This document shows, in pieces, positions 19,022 to 29,200 of a stretch of 43,317 nt of DNA. The notes beneath the pieces were generated by a model. The model searched no databases. It saw nothing but the letters and a program-made list of their open reading frames with translations, and was not told where the DNA came from. The number at the start of each line of letters is the position of its first letter. The stretch's first letter is position 1. Origin of the DNA: Holophaga sp. (GTDB lineage: Bacteria > Acidobacteriota > Holophagae > Holophagales > Holophagaceae). The stretch lies in NCBI GenBank assembly GCA_031292735.1, contig JARLGP010000116.1, positions 1-43,317 of the forward strand, given 5' to 3'. The translations under genes and the position numbers were made by a program.

Positions 19022-22000
19022 CAGATCTTGAACTTTCGCACATCGCCCTGGAGCTTTTCGGCCAGCCGGGCCAGCTCCTTGGCCGAGGCGTTGGTGTCGC
19101 CGGCGCCCCGGGTGGTGTCCTTGGCCTGGCCGCTCACCGACTGCACGTTCTTGGCCACGTCGTTCATGCCCTTGGCCGCCTCGCCGGCGTTGCGCGCCAC
19201 GTCGTTGGCGCCTCCGGCGAGCTGGTTGATGTTCTTGGCGATGTCGTTGACCCCCTTCACCGCCTCCTGGACGTTCTTGGACACCTCGTTGGCGCCCAGG
19301 GCCGCCTGCTGGACATTCCTGGACACTTCGTTGGCGCCCCGGGCGGCGTCGCCCACGTTCTTGGAGATCTCGTTGGTGGTGGCGGTCTGTTCTTCCACGG
19401 CGGCCGCGATGTTCCCGGAGATGCTGTTGATCTCGTTGATGATGTGGACGATCTCATCGATCGCCTTGACCGCCTGCTGGGTGTTGCCCTGCATGCCGGC
19501 CACCTGCGCCCGGATGTCCTCGGTGGCGCTGGCGGTCTGCTTGGCCAGCTCCTTCACCTCGTTGGCCACCACGGCGAAGCCCTTGCCGGCTTCTCCGGCG
19601 CTGGCCGCCTCGATGGTGGCGTTGAGCGCCAGCAGGTTGGTCTGGGCGGCGATGCCCTTGATCATGTCCACCACCTTGCCGATCTCCTGGGCGCTGGCGC
19701 CCAGCTTGTCCACGATCGCCGCGGTGTTGCCGGCGCTCTGGGCGGCCTTGCTGGCCACCGAGGCGGCCTGGCCCGAGCTCTTGGAGACCTCGTTCAGGGA
19801 CACCGACATCTCCTCGATGGCGGTGGCCACCGAATTGACCGCGGCGGTCATCTTCTCGCTGGTGCTGGCCACCACCTTCATGTTGGAGGACATCTGCTCC
19901 ACCGCGGCGCCCACGGTGCTGAGGTTCACCGAGACCTCCTCGGAGGCGCTGGCCACGGTGGTGGCGTTGGCGCTGATCTCCTCCACCCCGGCGGCCATGT
20001 TCTTGACGTTGGCGGAGGCCTGCTCGGTGGCGGCGGCCGCGGTGTTGGACTGCTGGGTCATCTGTTCCGCGCCGTTGGCCATGGAGGTGGACACCGAGGT
20101 GAGCTCCTCGCTGGAACTGGCCAGGGTGTTGGCGTTGTTGCCGATGTCGGCCACGGTCTGGGCCAGGGTGCTGGCGGTGTTGTTCACCGCGTTCACCAGC
20201 TTCTGCAGGTCGCCGCGGTAGTCGTTGGCGATGTGCACCGTGAGGTCGCCCTTTTCCATGGCGCCCATGACCCGCTGGACTTCGTTGATGGGGGCGATCA
20301 CCGCGTCCAGGGTCTCGTTGACCCCCTGGACGATCTTGCGGAAGTCGCCCTGGTGCCGGGCGGCGTCGGCCCGGGTGGCCAGCTTGCCCTCCACCGCGGC
20401 CTTGCTCAGGGTGGCCGTGTCGGCCACCAGCAGGTTCACCGCGTCCACGCACATGTTCAGGTTGTTCTTGATCTCGTTGAAGTCGCCGTTGTAGTTGTCG
20501 GTGATCTTGGGCGGGATGTCGCCCTTGGAGATGCGGTCCACGTAGCCCGCGGAAACGTTCAGCGGAACGATCACCGCGTCGAGGGTCTTGTTCACCCCGT
20601 CCACCAGCTGGAACCATCCGCCGGGGAACTTCTTGGCGTCGGCCCGGGTGCCCAGGTGGCCGGCCACGGCCGCTTCGGAGATCTTGCCGGTCTCGCTGAG
20701 CAGGTCGCCCATCAGGGTGACCAGGTTGTTCACGTTGGCCTTGATGGCTTCGTACTCGCCCTTGGCTTCGTGGGTGTTCACCGGCGGGATGATGCCCTTG
20801 GCCACCTTGTCCACGTAGTCGGCGGTGATTCTCAGCCGGCTGGCCAGCTCGTTGACCACGTCGTTGATCCCGCCGACCAGCTTGCTCCACCCGCCCACGA
20901 ACTTGCCGGCGTCGGCCCGGACCCCCAGCTGGCCCTCGGCCGCCCCCTTGATGATCTTGTCGGTCTCGGCCAGCAGCTCGCTCATCATCGCGACCATGTT
21001 GTTCAGGTTGATCTTGATGGCGTTGTACTGGCCCTTGTATTCGGTGGTGATGACCGGCGGGATGATGCCCTTGGCCACCTTGTCCACGTAGTCGGCGGTG
21101 ACGTTGAGCGGCCCGATGACCGCGTCCAGGGTGTCGTTGACGCCCTGCACGATCTTGCGGAAATCGCCCTGGTGCTTGGTGGCCTCGGCGCGGACCGACA
21201 GGGTGCCTTCCATGGCCGCCTTGTGCAGCACGCCGGCGTCGGCCACCAGGGCGTTCACCGCGTCCACGCAGGTGTTCAGGTTGTTCTTGATCTCGTTGAA
21301 GTCGCCGTTGTACTTGTCGGTGATCTTGGGCGGGATGTCGCCCTTGGAGATGCGGTCCACGTAGCCGGCGGCCACGTTCAGGGGGCCGATCACGGCGTCC
21401 AGGCACTCGTTGACGCCCTGCACGATCTTGCGGAAATCACCCTGGTGCTTGGTGGCCTCGGCCCGGGTGGCCAGCTTGCCTTCCAGCGCCGCCCTGGTCA
21501 GCATTCCGGCGTCCGCCACCAGGGCGTTCACCGCGTCCACGCAGGTGTTCAGGTTGTTCTTGATCTCGTTGAAGTCGCCGTTGTACTTGTCGGTGATCTT
21601 GGGCGGGATGTCGCCCTTGGAGATGCGGTCCACATAGCCGGCAGCCACGTTCAGGGGGCCGATCACGGCGTCCAGGCAGTCGTTGACGCCCTGCACGATG
21701 TTCCGGTACTCGCCCTGGTACTTGCTGGCGTCGGCCCGGGTGGCCAGGCGGCCTTCCACGGCGGCCTTGACCAGGCCCTGGGTCTCGGCGGCCATGCCGC
21801 GCAGGGCGTTGGTCACCTGGATGAAGGCCGGGGTGATCTCGTCATGCTCGTCCTTGGCGGTCAGGGTCACGCTCAGGTCGCCCGCGGCGATCCGCTTCAG
21901 GGCGCCCACCGAATCCACCTGCTGGTGCTCGGCGTAGGCGTCCAGGGCCGTGGCCAGGTCGCCGATCTCGTCCTTGCGCGTCACTTTCAGGCGCATGCCC

Positions 22001-22692
22001 AGGTGGCCCTGGCTCAGCTCCCGCATCATCTCCACGCCCCGCTGCAGCGGGCCCACGATGGAACGGGCGATGATGATGCCCAGGCCGATGCAGATCAGGG
22101 CGGCCAGCACCATCACCACGATCATGGCAGTGATGGCGGAGCTGGCCTGGGCGACGTTGGCCTGCCAGCCTTCCTTGGCCTGCTTGAGCATCAGCGCCTG
22201 GAAATCATCCAGGGAGCGGTTGACCTCATCCACCCGGGCCTTGCCCTCCCCGGTGATGATGGCCTGGGCCTCGTGGCTCTTGCCGGCCGCCGCCAGGCCC
22301 AGGAGCCTGGGCATGAGACTGCGGTAGGCGGTGAGGCTGTCGGTGACTTTCTTGTAGGCGGCCGCGCCCTCGTCGCTGATGATGTTCTTTGCCAGATCGG
22401 CGCCGTCGTTGTCCACCTTCTTGTCCAGTTCCGCGATGCGGCGACCATAGGTGACGGCGTCGCCGGTGAGGAGGGCGTCCCGGAGGTTCACCCGGGTGCG
22501 CTGGAAGCTGTCCTGCATGTCGGTCAGCTGGCCCAGCGGCACGGTCATCTTGGTGTACAGCCTGGTGTCGGCACCGGCGCCGCTCTGCAGTTTGGCGATG
22601 CCGAAGATCCCCACGAACAGCGTGAACAGGGTGGCCAGCAGGAACGCGCCAATGAGCTTCGGGCCCATCTTGGTATTGTCGATGAATGTCAC
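19021..22692 (-). CDS. Methyl-accepting chemotaxis protein with poly-HAMP array
   Basis: A 1223-residue chemoreceptor. A transmembrane helix at about 12-34 and a second at 187-209 flank a mostly helical extracytoplasmic domain of about 150 residues, probably four-helix bundle. A HAMP domain follows, then five consecutive 91-residue HAMP-type units (about 350-805) with the signatures [15 protein letters not shown] and RKIVQGVN, and one more divergent HAMP. The signalling domain has its tip at [17 protein letters not shown] and [15 protein letters not shown] near 1015-1050. A C-terminal stretch (about 1113-1197) repeats every 14 residues. The start is a GTG with a GGAGG site six bases ahead. 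It lies between CheW and a short CheR in the same transcript. Confidence 0.95.
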   Translation of the reverse strand: MTFIDNTKMGPKLIGAFLLATLFTLFVGIFGIAKLQSGAGADTRLYTKMTVPLGQLTDMQDSFQRTRVNLRDALLTGDAVTYGRRIAELDKKVDNDGADLAKNIISDEGAAAYKKVTDSLTAYRSLMPRLLGLAAAGKSHEAQAIITGEGKARVDEVNRSLDDFQALMLKQAKEGWQANVAQASSAITAMIVVMVLAALICIGLGIIIARSIVGPLQRGVEMMRELSQGHLGMRLKVTRKDEIGDLATALDAYAEHQQVDSVGALKRIAAGDLSVTLTAKDEHDEITPAFIQVTNALRGMAAETQGLVKAAVEGRLATRADASKYQGEYRNIVQGVNDCLDAVIGPLNVAAGYVDRISKGDIPPKITDKYNGDFNEIKNNLNTCVDAVNALVADAGMLTRAALEGKLATRAEATKHQGDFRKIVQGVNECLDAVIGPLNVAAGYVDRISKGDIPPKITDKYNGDFNEIKNNLNTCVDAVNALVADAGVLHKAAMEGTLSVRAEATKHQGDFRKIVQGVNDTLDAVIGPLNVTADYVDKVAKGIIPPVITTEYKGQYNAIKINLNNMVAMMSELLAETDKIIKGAAEGQLGVRADAGKFVGGWSKLVGGINDVVNELASRLRITADYVDKVAKGIIPPVNTHEAKGEYEAIKANVNNLVTLMGDLLSETGKISEAAVAGHLGTRADAKKFPGGWFQLVDGVNKTLDAVIVPLNVSAGYVDRISKGDIPPKITDNYNGDFNEIKNNLNMCVDAVNLLVADTATLSKAAVEGKLATRADAARHQGDFRKIVQGVNETLDAVIAPINEVQRVMGAMEKGDLTVHIANDYRGDLQKLVNAVNNTASTLAQTVADIGNNANTLASSSEELTSVSTSMANGAEQMTQQSNTAAAATEQASANVKNMAAGVEEISANATTVASASEEVSVNLSTVGAAVEQMSSNMKVVASTSEKMTAAVNSVATAIEEMSVSLNEVSKSSGQAASVASKAAQSAGNTAAIVDKLGASAQEIGKVVDMIKGIAAQTNLLALNATIEAASAGEAGKGFAVVANEVKELAKQTASATEDIRAQVAGMQGNTQQAVKAIDEIVHIINEINSISGNIAAAVEEQTATTNEISKNVGDAARGANEVSRNVQQAALGANEVSKNVQEAVKGVNDIAKNINQLAGGANDVARNAGEAAKGMNDVAKNVQSVSGQAKDTTRGAGDTNASAKELARLAEKLQGDVRKFKI
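19104..19358 (-). repeat. 42-bp tandem repeats at chemoreceptor 3' end
   Basis: About six copies of a 42-bp unit encode a 14-residue motif of the form [11 protein letters not shown]. The same sequence recurs at exactly 42-base steps, for example near 19157, 19199 and 19241. Fourteen residues equal two heptads, so the repeats lengthen the coiled-coil stalk at the C-terminal end of the signalling domain. They may expand or contract by slippage. Confidence 0.8.
20283..21647 (-). repeat. Five 273-bp tandem repeats encoding HAMP units
   Basis: A 273-bp period (91 codons) runs through the chemoreceptor gene, with equivalent positions near 20539, 20812, 21085, 21358 and 21631. Two neighbouring units (about 21100-21650) are nearly identical at DNA level over more than 150 bases, indicating recent duplication or gene conversion. 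The third and fourth units form a divergent pair with [13 protein letters not shown]. The fifth resembles the first two again. This is coding DNA, not a CRISPR array. Confidence 0.85.
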
Positions 22693-22740
22693 GGGGTGCC
22701 TCCAATGGGGTAAAAGGGAATGTTTGGCATGCGGTTCAGG

Positions 22741-23211
22741 TCATTCGCCGTGCAGGATTTCATGGATGTCCAGAAGCACCAGCAGGCCGGCGTCGGTCTT
22801 GATGACGCCAGAAAGGAAGCCGCCTTCGGCTTCGCTCACGTTGGCGCTGGGCGGCTCGATGGTCGATTCGTCCGCCTCCACCACGTCGCCGATGGCGTCC
22901 ACCAGGAAGCCCACCAGGTCGTTGGACGTGGTGTAGGGCTCGGCGCCCTCCTGGCGCACCGTGGCCAGCTCCGCGCTGGTCTTGAGGATGATGTTGTGGC
23001 TGGTGTCGATGATCTCCTGCCGGGCCAGGCCGAGCCGCACCCCCAGGTCGAGGATGGTGACGATCTGGCCGCGCAGGTTGATCAGGCCGCGGATGTGGCT
23101 CCTGGAGTGGGGCACCGGGGTGATGTCCAGGATCCGGTTGATCTCCCGGATCATCATGAGGTCCAGCCCGAACAGCCGGTCGCCGAGGCGGAAGGTGGAG
23201 TACTGGTTCAT
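22741..23211 (-). CDS. cheW: Chemotaxis coupling protein CheW
   Basis: CheW links chemoreceptors to CheA. The 156-residue protein is a single CheW domain with FRLGDRLFGLDL at the N-terminus, HIRGLINLRGQIVTILDL in the middle and LLVLLDIHEIL at the end. The ATG overlaps the cheA stop by four bases (ATGA). The gap of 48 bases to the chemoreceptor gene carries a strong ribosome binding site for the latter. One CheW beside a CheA that has two CheW-like domains of its own gives several docking surfaces in the array. Confidence 0.93.
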   Translation of the reverse strand: MNQYSTFRLGDRLFGLDLMMIREINRILDITPVPHSRSHIRGLINLRGQIVTILDLGVRLGLARQEIIDTSHNIILKTSAELATVRQEGAEPYTTSNDLVGFLVDAIGDVVEADESTIEPPSANVSEAEGGFLSGVIKTDAGLLVLLDIHEILHGE

Positions 23212-25898
23212 GCGCCCACCCCGGTCATCAGGCCCTCGGCCCGGAGCAGTTCAAGCGGCTCCAGGAACAGGGTGAGGTTGTGCTGGAGGATGGCGGAGCC
23301 CAGGATGCCGGGGCCCTTGACCTTGACCGCTTCCAGTTCCACTTCCACGTCCAGCGCGTCGATGATGTCGGAGATCACGATGCCGGCCTTGGCCTGACTC
23401 ACCGCGCCCCGCTCGATCACCTTCGGAATCACCACGAACACCTCCTTGAGGCCGGGATCCACCGGGTTGACTTCCATGATCTGGTCCAGATGGATCAGCG
23501 GCAGGCCGTGGCCCCGGTAGTCCACGAACGGGCGCTCGCCCACCAGCTGGATGTCGGCGGTCTGGATCTTTTCCAGGCGCATGATCTGGTCCTGGGGAAT
23601 GGCGAAGTACTCGCCGGGGGCGCCGGTGCAGACGATCACCGAGCGGCGCTTGGAGGCGGCCAGGGCGGCCTTGCGCTTCTCCTCCTCCACCCGCAGCTTC
23701 TCCTCCGCCATGAGGTCGGCGAAGTGCAGGTGGGCCTGGGTGACCAGGCCGCCGGCATCGAGGATCATGATCACCCGGCCGTCGCCCATGATGGTGGCGC
23801 CGGAAAAGCACTTGCAGTTCTGCACGAACTCCGAGAGCGGCTTGACCACGATCTCCTCGATGTCGAACAGCTCGTCCACCACCACGCCGAACTGGTTGGA
23901 GCCCAGCCGCAGCACCACGATGTTGTAGTCGCTGCGCCAGGCCTGGCGCCGGTCGCCGGCCACGGGCCGCTCGCCTTCCAGGGCGCGCCGGTCGGCCAGT
24001 TCCTGGCGCCGGTCCGGGGCGCGCTCCCCGCTGCCGGGGTCGATGAAGGTGCGCGGGATGCCCAGCACGTCCGCCAGCCGCACCAGCGGCAGGATCCGGC
24101 TGCGCAGGCGCAGCACCTCGGCGCCGTGCACCCGCTCGATCCGCCGGGCCACGTCGGCGGCCCGCACCCACACGAACTCCACCACGTTCACCTGGGGGAT
24201 GGCGAACCGGTTGCCGCCCACCCCGACGATCATGGAGGGGATGATGGCCAGGGTCAGGGGCAGCCGCAGCAGCACGGTGGTGCCCACCCCGGTCTGGGTC
24301 TCCAGCTCCACGTGGCCGCCCAGCTTCTCGGTGTTGGAGCGCACCACGTCCATGCCCACGCCCCGGCCGGAGATGTCGGACACCGTTTCCGCGGTGGAAA
24401 AGCCCGGGGCGAACACCAGGTTGACGATCTCCCGCTCGGTCATCTCCCGGCCCTGGGCCTCGCTGACGATGCCCTTGGCGATGGCCTTGGCCAGCACGGT
24501 CTTGGGATCGATGCCGCGGCCGTCGTCGGTGATGGCGATGATCACCTGGCCGCCCTGGTGGTAGGCGTGCAGCAGCAGCTGGCCGGTGGGGTTCTTCTTG
24601 GCCTTGCGCCGGACATCCGGCGCTTCGATGGCGTGGTCGGCGCAGTTGCGGATGATGTGGGTGAGCGGGTCGGTGAGCAGTTCGACGATGGACTTGTCCA
24701 GCTCCACCTCGGCGCCCTTGATCTGGATCTCGATCTGCTTGCCCAGCTGCCGGGCCATGTCGCGGATGATCCGCGGGAACCGGTTGAACACCGTGCCGAT
24801 GGGCTGCATCCGGGTCTGCATGATGCCTTCCTGCAGCTCCGAGGTGACCTGGCTGATGTTCTGGAGGATGGCGGCCAGGCCCGGGATGTCCTTGCGGTGC
24901 CCGTCCAGCGCCCGCAGCAGCTGGTTCCGGCTCAGCACCAGTTCCCCGGCCTGGTTCATCAGCCCGGTGAGCAGGTCCACCCGCACCCGCAGGGTGTCGG
25001 AACTGTCCCCCACCCGGGGGCCGCGCGCGGCCTCCGGCAGGGCCTCGGCCTCCTCGGCGGGCTCCTCGCGGACCGGCCGGGACACCGGCGGCTCCACCGG
25101 CCGGGCCGGAGCGGAGGCCTTGAGCTGCTTGCGCAGGGCCTTCATGTCGAGCATGACCACCTGCTCCGGGGGCAGGTCCAGGGCCAAGGCGGCCAGGTCG
25201 GGCTCCAGCACCGAGCCGAACAGGATGATCACCGGGATGTCCTGCTCCAGGCAGGTGCCCAGGTCGCCCAGGGCCATCAGGTCGATGTAGGCGTCCAGGC
25301 ACTCGCCCACCGACAGCGCGTTGTTCAGGAAGGCCAGGGGGGTGATCTCCTTGTCCTTGATGTCCCGGCGCAGGAAGGCGGTGGCGTGGAACAGGTTCAT
25401 GCCGTGGGCCAGGGCCGACTTCACGCTCTCCCGGTCCAGGTCGAATTCCCGCTTGCGCCCTTCGGCGTCCTTGCTGCGCGCCTTGACCTGCACGCCCTGG
25501 TCGATGCCCTTGCCGTCGAGGATGGCCCGGAACCGCTCCATCTCCTGGGTGCAGGGGATCCGGTCGCTGGCCTGGATGTCGTCCAGCATGGCCCGCAGCC
25601 GGTCCATGCCGGCGAACACGGCGTCCATCAGCTCGGGGTCGACCCCGAGCTTGCCGTCGCGCACCTGCATCAGCACGCTCTCCATGACGTGGCTCAGGCC
25701 CTTGAGCGATTCGAAGGCCAGGAACCCGGCCCCGCCCTTGATGCTGTGGATGGCCCGGAACACCCGGTTCAGCAGGTCCTTGGACAGCTCCGCGCCGCCC
25801 TGTTCCATGGTCAGGAGGTCGGGCTCGATGGCGTTGAGGTGGTCGCGGCTTTCCGCCACGAAGTCCGAAATGATGCTTTCATCCACGATGCTGGACAT
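23208..25898 (-). CDS. cheA: Chemotaxis histidine kinase CheA with additional CheW domain
   Basis: The 896-residue kinase has an HPt domain with His51 (FRAIHSIKGGAGF). A region of about 150 residues (130-290) does not look like a standard P2 domain. The dimerisation helices follow (about 303-370), then the ATPase domain with THIIRNCADHAIE, DDGRGID and GRGVGMDVV. The P5 regulatory domain (about 550-735) carries a polar insertion near 600-640. After a charged helix, a second CheW-like domain occupies about 760-890. No receiver is fused. It starts four bases after the STAS gene stop and overlaps cheW, placing it at the centre of the operon. Phosphate targets may include CheY, CheB and the receiver domains of the hybrid protein upstream. 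Confidence 0.95.
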   Translation of the reverse strand: MSSIVDESIISDFVAESRDHLNAIEPDLLTMEQGGAELSKDLLNRVFRAIHSIKGGAGFLAFESLKGLSHVMESVLMQVRDGKLGVDPELMDAVFAGMDRLRAMLDDIQASDRIPCTQEMERFRAILDGKGIDQGVQVKARSKDAEGRKREFDLDRESVKSALAHGMNLFHATAFLRRDIKDKEITPLAFLNNALSVGECLDAYIDLMALGDLGTCLEQDIPVIILFGSVLEPDLAALALDLPPEQVVMLDMKALRKQLKASAPARPVEPPVSRPVREEPAEEAEALPEAARGPRVGDSSDTLRVRVDLLTGLMNQAGELVLSRNQLLRALDGHRKDIPGLAAILQNISQVTSELQEGIMQTRMQPIGTVFNRFPRIIRDMARQLGKQIEIQIKGAEVELDKSIVELLTDPLTHIIRNCADHAIEAPDVRRKAKKNPTGQLLLHAYHQGGQVIIAITDDGRGIDPKTVLAKAIAKGIVSEAQGREMTEREIVNLVFAPGFSTAETVSDISGRGVGMDVVRSNTEKLGGHVELETQTGVGTTVLLRLPLTLAIIPSMIVGVGGNRFAIPQVNVVEFVWVRAADVARRIERVHGAEVLRLRSRILPLVRLADVLGIPRTFIDPGSGERAPDRRQELADRRALEGERPVAGDRRQAWRSDYNIVVLRLGSNQFGVVVDELFDIEEIVVKPLSEFVQNCKCFSGATIMGDGRVIMILDAGGLVTQAHLHFADLMAEEKLRVEEEKRKAALAASKRRSVIVCTGAPGEYFAIPQDQIMRLEKIQTADIQLVGERPFVDYRGHGLPLIHLDQIMEVNPVDPGLKEVFVVIPKVIERGAVSQAKAGIVISDIIDALDVEVELEAVKVKGPGILGSAILQHNLTLFLEPLELLRAEGLMTGVGA

Positions 25899-25902
25899 GA
25901 CC

Positions 25903-26226
25903 TTACGCCTCGAGGATGCTGAAGAACTTCGGCAGGTTGAACAGGCGGAACACCCGCATGATGTCGGCCCGGACCCCTTCGATGCGGAACGGGTTGCCGG
26001 CCTTCTGGCAGGTCTTGAACAGGCCCAGGACCAGGGTGATGCCCAGCGAATCGATCTGTTCCACCGCGGACAGGTCCAGCACCACCGCGCCCTGGCGGGA
26101 ATCCAGGGCCTTCATCATGGCGCCGCGCTGGATCTCCACCGTGCTGGCCACCAGGTCGACCTTGGGAGCCAGGCGCAGGACTTCGCCCTCGGTCGCGGAA
26201 ACAATAGGGGGCTTACTGGTCGGCAT
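25903..26226 (-). CDS. STAS-domain anti-sigma factor antagonist-like protein
   Basis: This 107-residue protein is a single STAS domain of the SpoIIAA/RsbV type. The conserved helix start VEQIDSLGITLVLG holds Ser60, the position phosphorylated by anti-sigma kinases in partner-switching systems. VVLDLSAV precedes it on the central strand. ATG 26226 has a GAGGAG site seven bases ahead. The gene overlaps by 14 bases the upstream gene, whose product ends in an RsbW-like kinase domain and also has a PP2C phosphatase domain. The obvious inference is that Ser60 is the substrate of both. It is followed closely by cheA. Confidence 0.88.
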   Translation of the reverse strand: MPTSKPPIVSATEGEVLRLAPKVDLVASTVEIQRGAMMKALDSRQGAVVLDLSAVEQIDSLGITLVLGLFKTCQKAGNPFRIEGVRADIMRVFRLFNLPKFFSILEA

Positions 26227-29200
26227 GGCTGCACTCCTCAAGGTTGAAAGTCATGGTCAAGGCGCTCCCGGCCATCCGCACCTCCTGGGCGTGGTGCCGG
26301 ATCAGGGCCAGGCCCCGGCCCCGCTCGGACAGCGGATCGTTGGGCGACTGGTGGGCCTCGAGGTCGAAGCCCGGGCCGTCGTCCGCCACCGAAACCACCA
26401 GCTGGCGCTGTTCGGAATCCGGGCGGCAGTTCAGCCGCACCGAGGCCCCGGGGCGGTTGCCGTTGCCGTGGAACACGGCGTTGGACAGGGCTTCCCGCAC
26501 GGCGATGACGATGTCGAAGCGCCGTTCCGCCTCCACCGTCCAGTCCCGCCCCGGGGCCTTCAGGAAATCATTGAGCCGGTCGCAGGCCAGGTCGATGGCC
26601 CGGGGGGTGGAGGGCAACTGGAGCACCATCTCCTTCTGCTCCCGTTCCAGGGACGGTTGTTCGAAGCCCACCACCAGCAGGTCGTCGGCGATCATCCCGT
26701 CGCCGTGACTGCGGGCCGCTTCGCAGATCACGCTCAGCGACCAGTCCAGGGGCGAGGCCGCCGAGGCCTGCCAGTGGCCGGGCACCAGGTCCTGGAACGG
26801 ACCCTTGCCGGCGGCCGAAACTTCGAAGAAGCCGTCGGTGCCGAACAGCAGCCGGTCGCCCGGCTCCAGTTGGAGCACCGCGCCTTCCAGGAGCGCTTCC
26901 GGGAATACGCCCAGGGGGGTGCCGTTGAGCACCACCGGCCGCACTTCGTTGCGGGCCCGCCGGTAGTGCATGCCGTGCGGGATGCCGGCGTTGAGCAGCT
27001 GGAGCCGTCCGGTGGCCGGGGTCCACAGGCCGAGCAGGGTGCACACCGGCACTTCCGAGAAGGGGCCGCTCTGGATCCCGTGGTTCAGCTTGCTGGCCAG
27101 GTGCGGCAGCGGGTCGCACGGCACGTGGCCGAACCAGCCGCAGCCGTGCTGGCTGCAGGGCAGCTCGGCCTCGCCCGTGTCGTTGTTGGGCGACAGGGCC
27201 ATGAGCCCGTAGCTTTCGCCCACGTAGCTGGAAAGCATGCCCAGGAACGAGGCCACGGCGTAGGAACTGAGCACCGAATGCCCGGCCACGTCGGCCAGGA
27301 CGAACAGGATCGAGCCGTCGGCGCAGCGGAAGCAGCGGAACACGTCGCCGCCGGCGTCGGACAGCGGCTCGTAGAGGGTGAACAGGGGCACCCCCTTCTC
27401 CGGGGCCGCCACCATGGAGCGCTGGGCCAGCCGGACCGCGCGGGCGGTCTCCTGGGAGCGCCGCACGTCGAGCCGGGTGGAGCGCTCGGCCAGCAGCGAT
27501 TCCACGCAGGCCAGCAGGTCGCCCAGTTCGAACGGCTTGTTCAGGAACTCGTTGACCCCCAGGTGCATGGCCGATTTCAGGGTCTCCTTGTCCTCGTTGG
27601 AAGTGAGCACGCCGATGGGCAGCGCGGGATCGGCCTTGCGCACCAGCTGCACCAGCTCCAGCCCGTCCATGCGCGGCATCACCACGTCGGTGAGCAGCAG
27701 GTCGAAGCGCCGCCCGTGCGGGGCATCGGTGAACAGTTCCCAGGCTTCCAGCCCGTCCCGGGCCTCCTGCACCGCGTAGCCGCCCCGTTCCAGCCCGGAG
27801 CGGATCAGCCCGCGGGTGGTGCGGCTGTCCTCGGCCAGCAGGATCAGCGGCTTCTGGCCGCTGGCCGCGGGCTTGGCACCGGCCTCGGGCTTGGGCCGGG
27901 ACAGCATGGCCTTGCGCAGGGCGTTGGCCAGGTCCAGGGCGGTGAAGGGCCGGGTGACGATGCCCTGGAAGCTGGCGTGGACGCTGGCGGACAGGGCGCC
28001 GGCGGAGGCCTGGCCGGTCACCAGGATCATCGGCAGGTCCGGGCGCAGTTCCTGCAGCCGCTGGGCCAGGTCCATGCCGTCGGCGCCGCCCCGGGACAGG
28101 TCCAGGAAGGCCAGGTCGAAGCCGTCCGGCTGCTGAATGAAGGCGGCCAGGGCATCCTCCGGGCGGGTGAAGCTGGCCACCCGGTAGCCCAGCTTCTGCA
28201 GCCCCAGCCGGGCGATGGCGGCGGTCATCTGGTCGTCGTCCAGGAACAGGATCGACTCGGTGCCGCCGGCGTCCGCGGGCAGCGCCTCGCCCAGGGGCAT
28301 CTCGCGCACTTCGGCGGTGGGCAGGTGGATCTCGAAGGTGGTGCCCAGACCCGGCGCGCTTTGCACGGCGATGCGGCCGCCCGCCTTGGTGACGGTGGCG
28401 TGCACCATGGCCAGCCCCAGCCCGGTGCCCTCGCCGGACGGCTTGGTGGTGAAGAACGGTTCGAAGATCCGCTCCTGCACCGTCTCGTCCATGCCGCAGC
28501 CGGAGTCCCGCACGGTGAGCACCGCCCAGCGGCTCACCGGCACGCCCTTGATCCGCCCCTCCTCCACGTTCTCGCTCAGGGAGACCTGCAGCACGCCGCC
28601 GGCCGGCTGCATGGCCTGGATGGCGTTGATGGCCAGGTTCAGCACCACCTGGTGGATCAGGGTCGGGTCGGCCTCCACCCAGACCCCGCTGGTGAGCTCC
28701 TCGCGCAGCTCCACGTTGTCCGGGATGCTGCTGTGCAGGGTGTGCAGACCGTCCCGCACGATGGCGGTGAGGTCCAGCGGCAGGCGCTTCTCGTCGGCCT
28801 TGCGGCTGAACCCGAGGATCTGCTTGGTGAGCCCGGCGGCGCACAGCCCGGCGTGCAGGATCGCGTCCACCTTGGGGGTGATGGGGTCGTCCGGCTCGAT
28901 CCTGCACTTGATCAGCTCGGCCGAGGCCAGGATGGTGGTGAGCACGTTGTTGAAGTCATGGGCGATGCCGGCGGCCAGCACGCCCAGGGCGTCCATCTTC
29001 TGGGCCTGCCGGAGCTGGCGCTCCAGTTCCACTTCCTTGGTCACGTCCCGCAGCACCGCCACCAGGTTCTGCACCGCGTGCCCGGGGTCGCGCACCGGCG
29101 AGAAGGTGGCATCCACCTCCTGGGGGTGGGTGCCGTCGACGGACAGGGAGATCCGGCCCTCCCAGCTGCGGCCCTGGGCGGCCTGGGCCACCGCGCGGGC

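Noticed and set aside
20283..21647. Regular repeats that might suggest a CRISPR array or satellite
   Set aside because: The 273-bp period is a multiple of three, is fully open, and encodes HAMP units. There are no short direct repeats with unique spacers and no cas genes.
19444..22713. A 1089-codon plus-strand frame with repeats
   Set aside because: It is the antisense of the chemoreceptor. Its repeats mirror the HAMP units.
23280..25922. An 880-codon plus-strand frame
   Set aside because: Antisense shadow of cheA, with biased composition and no domain.
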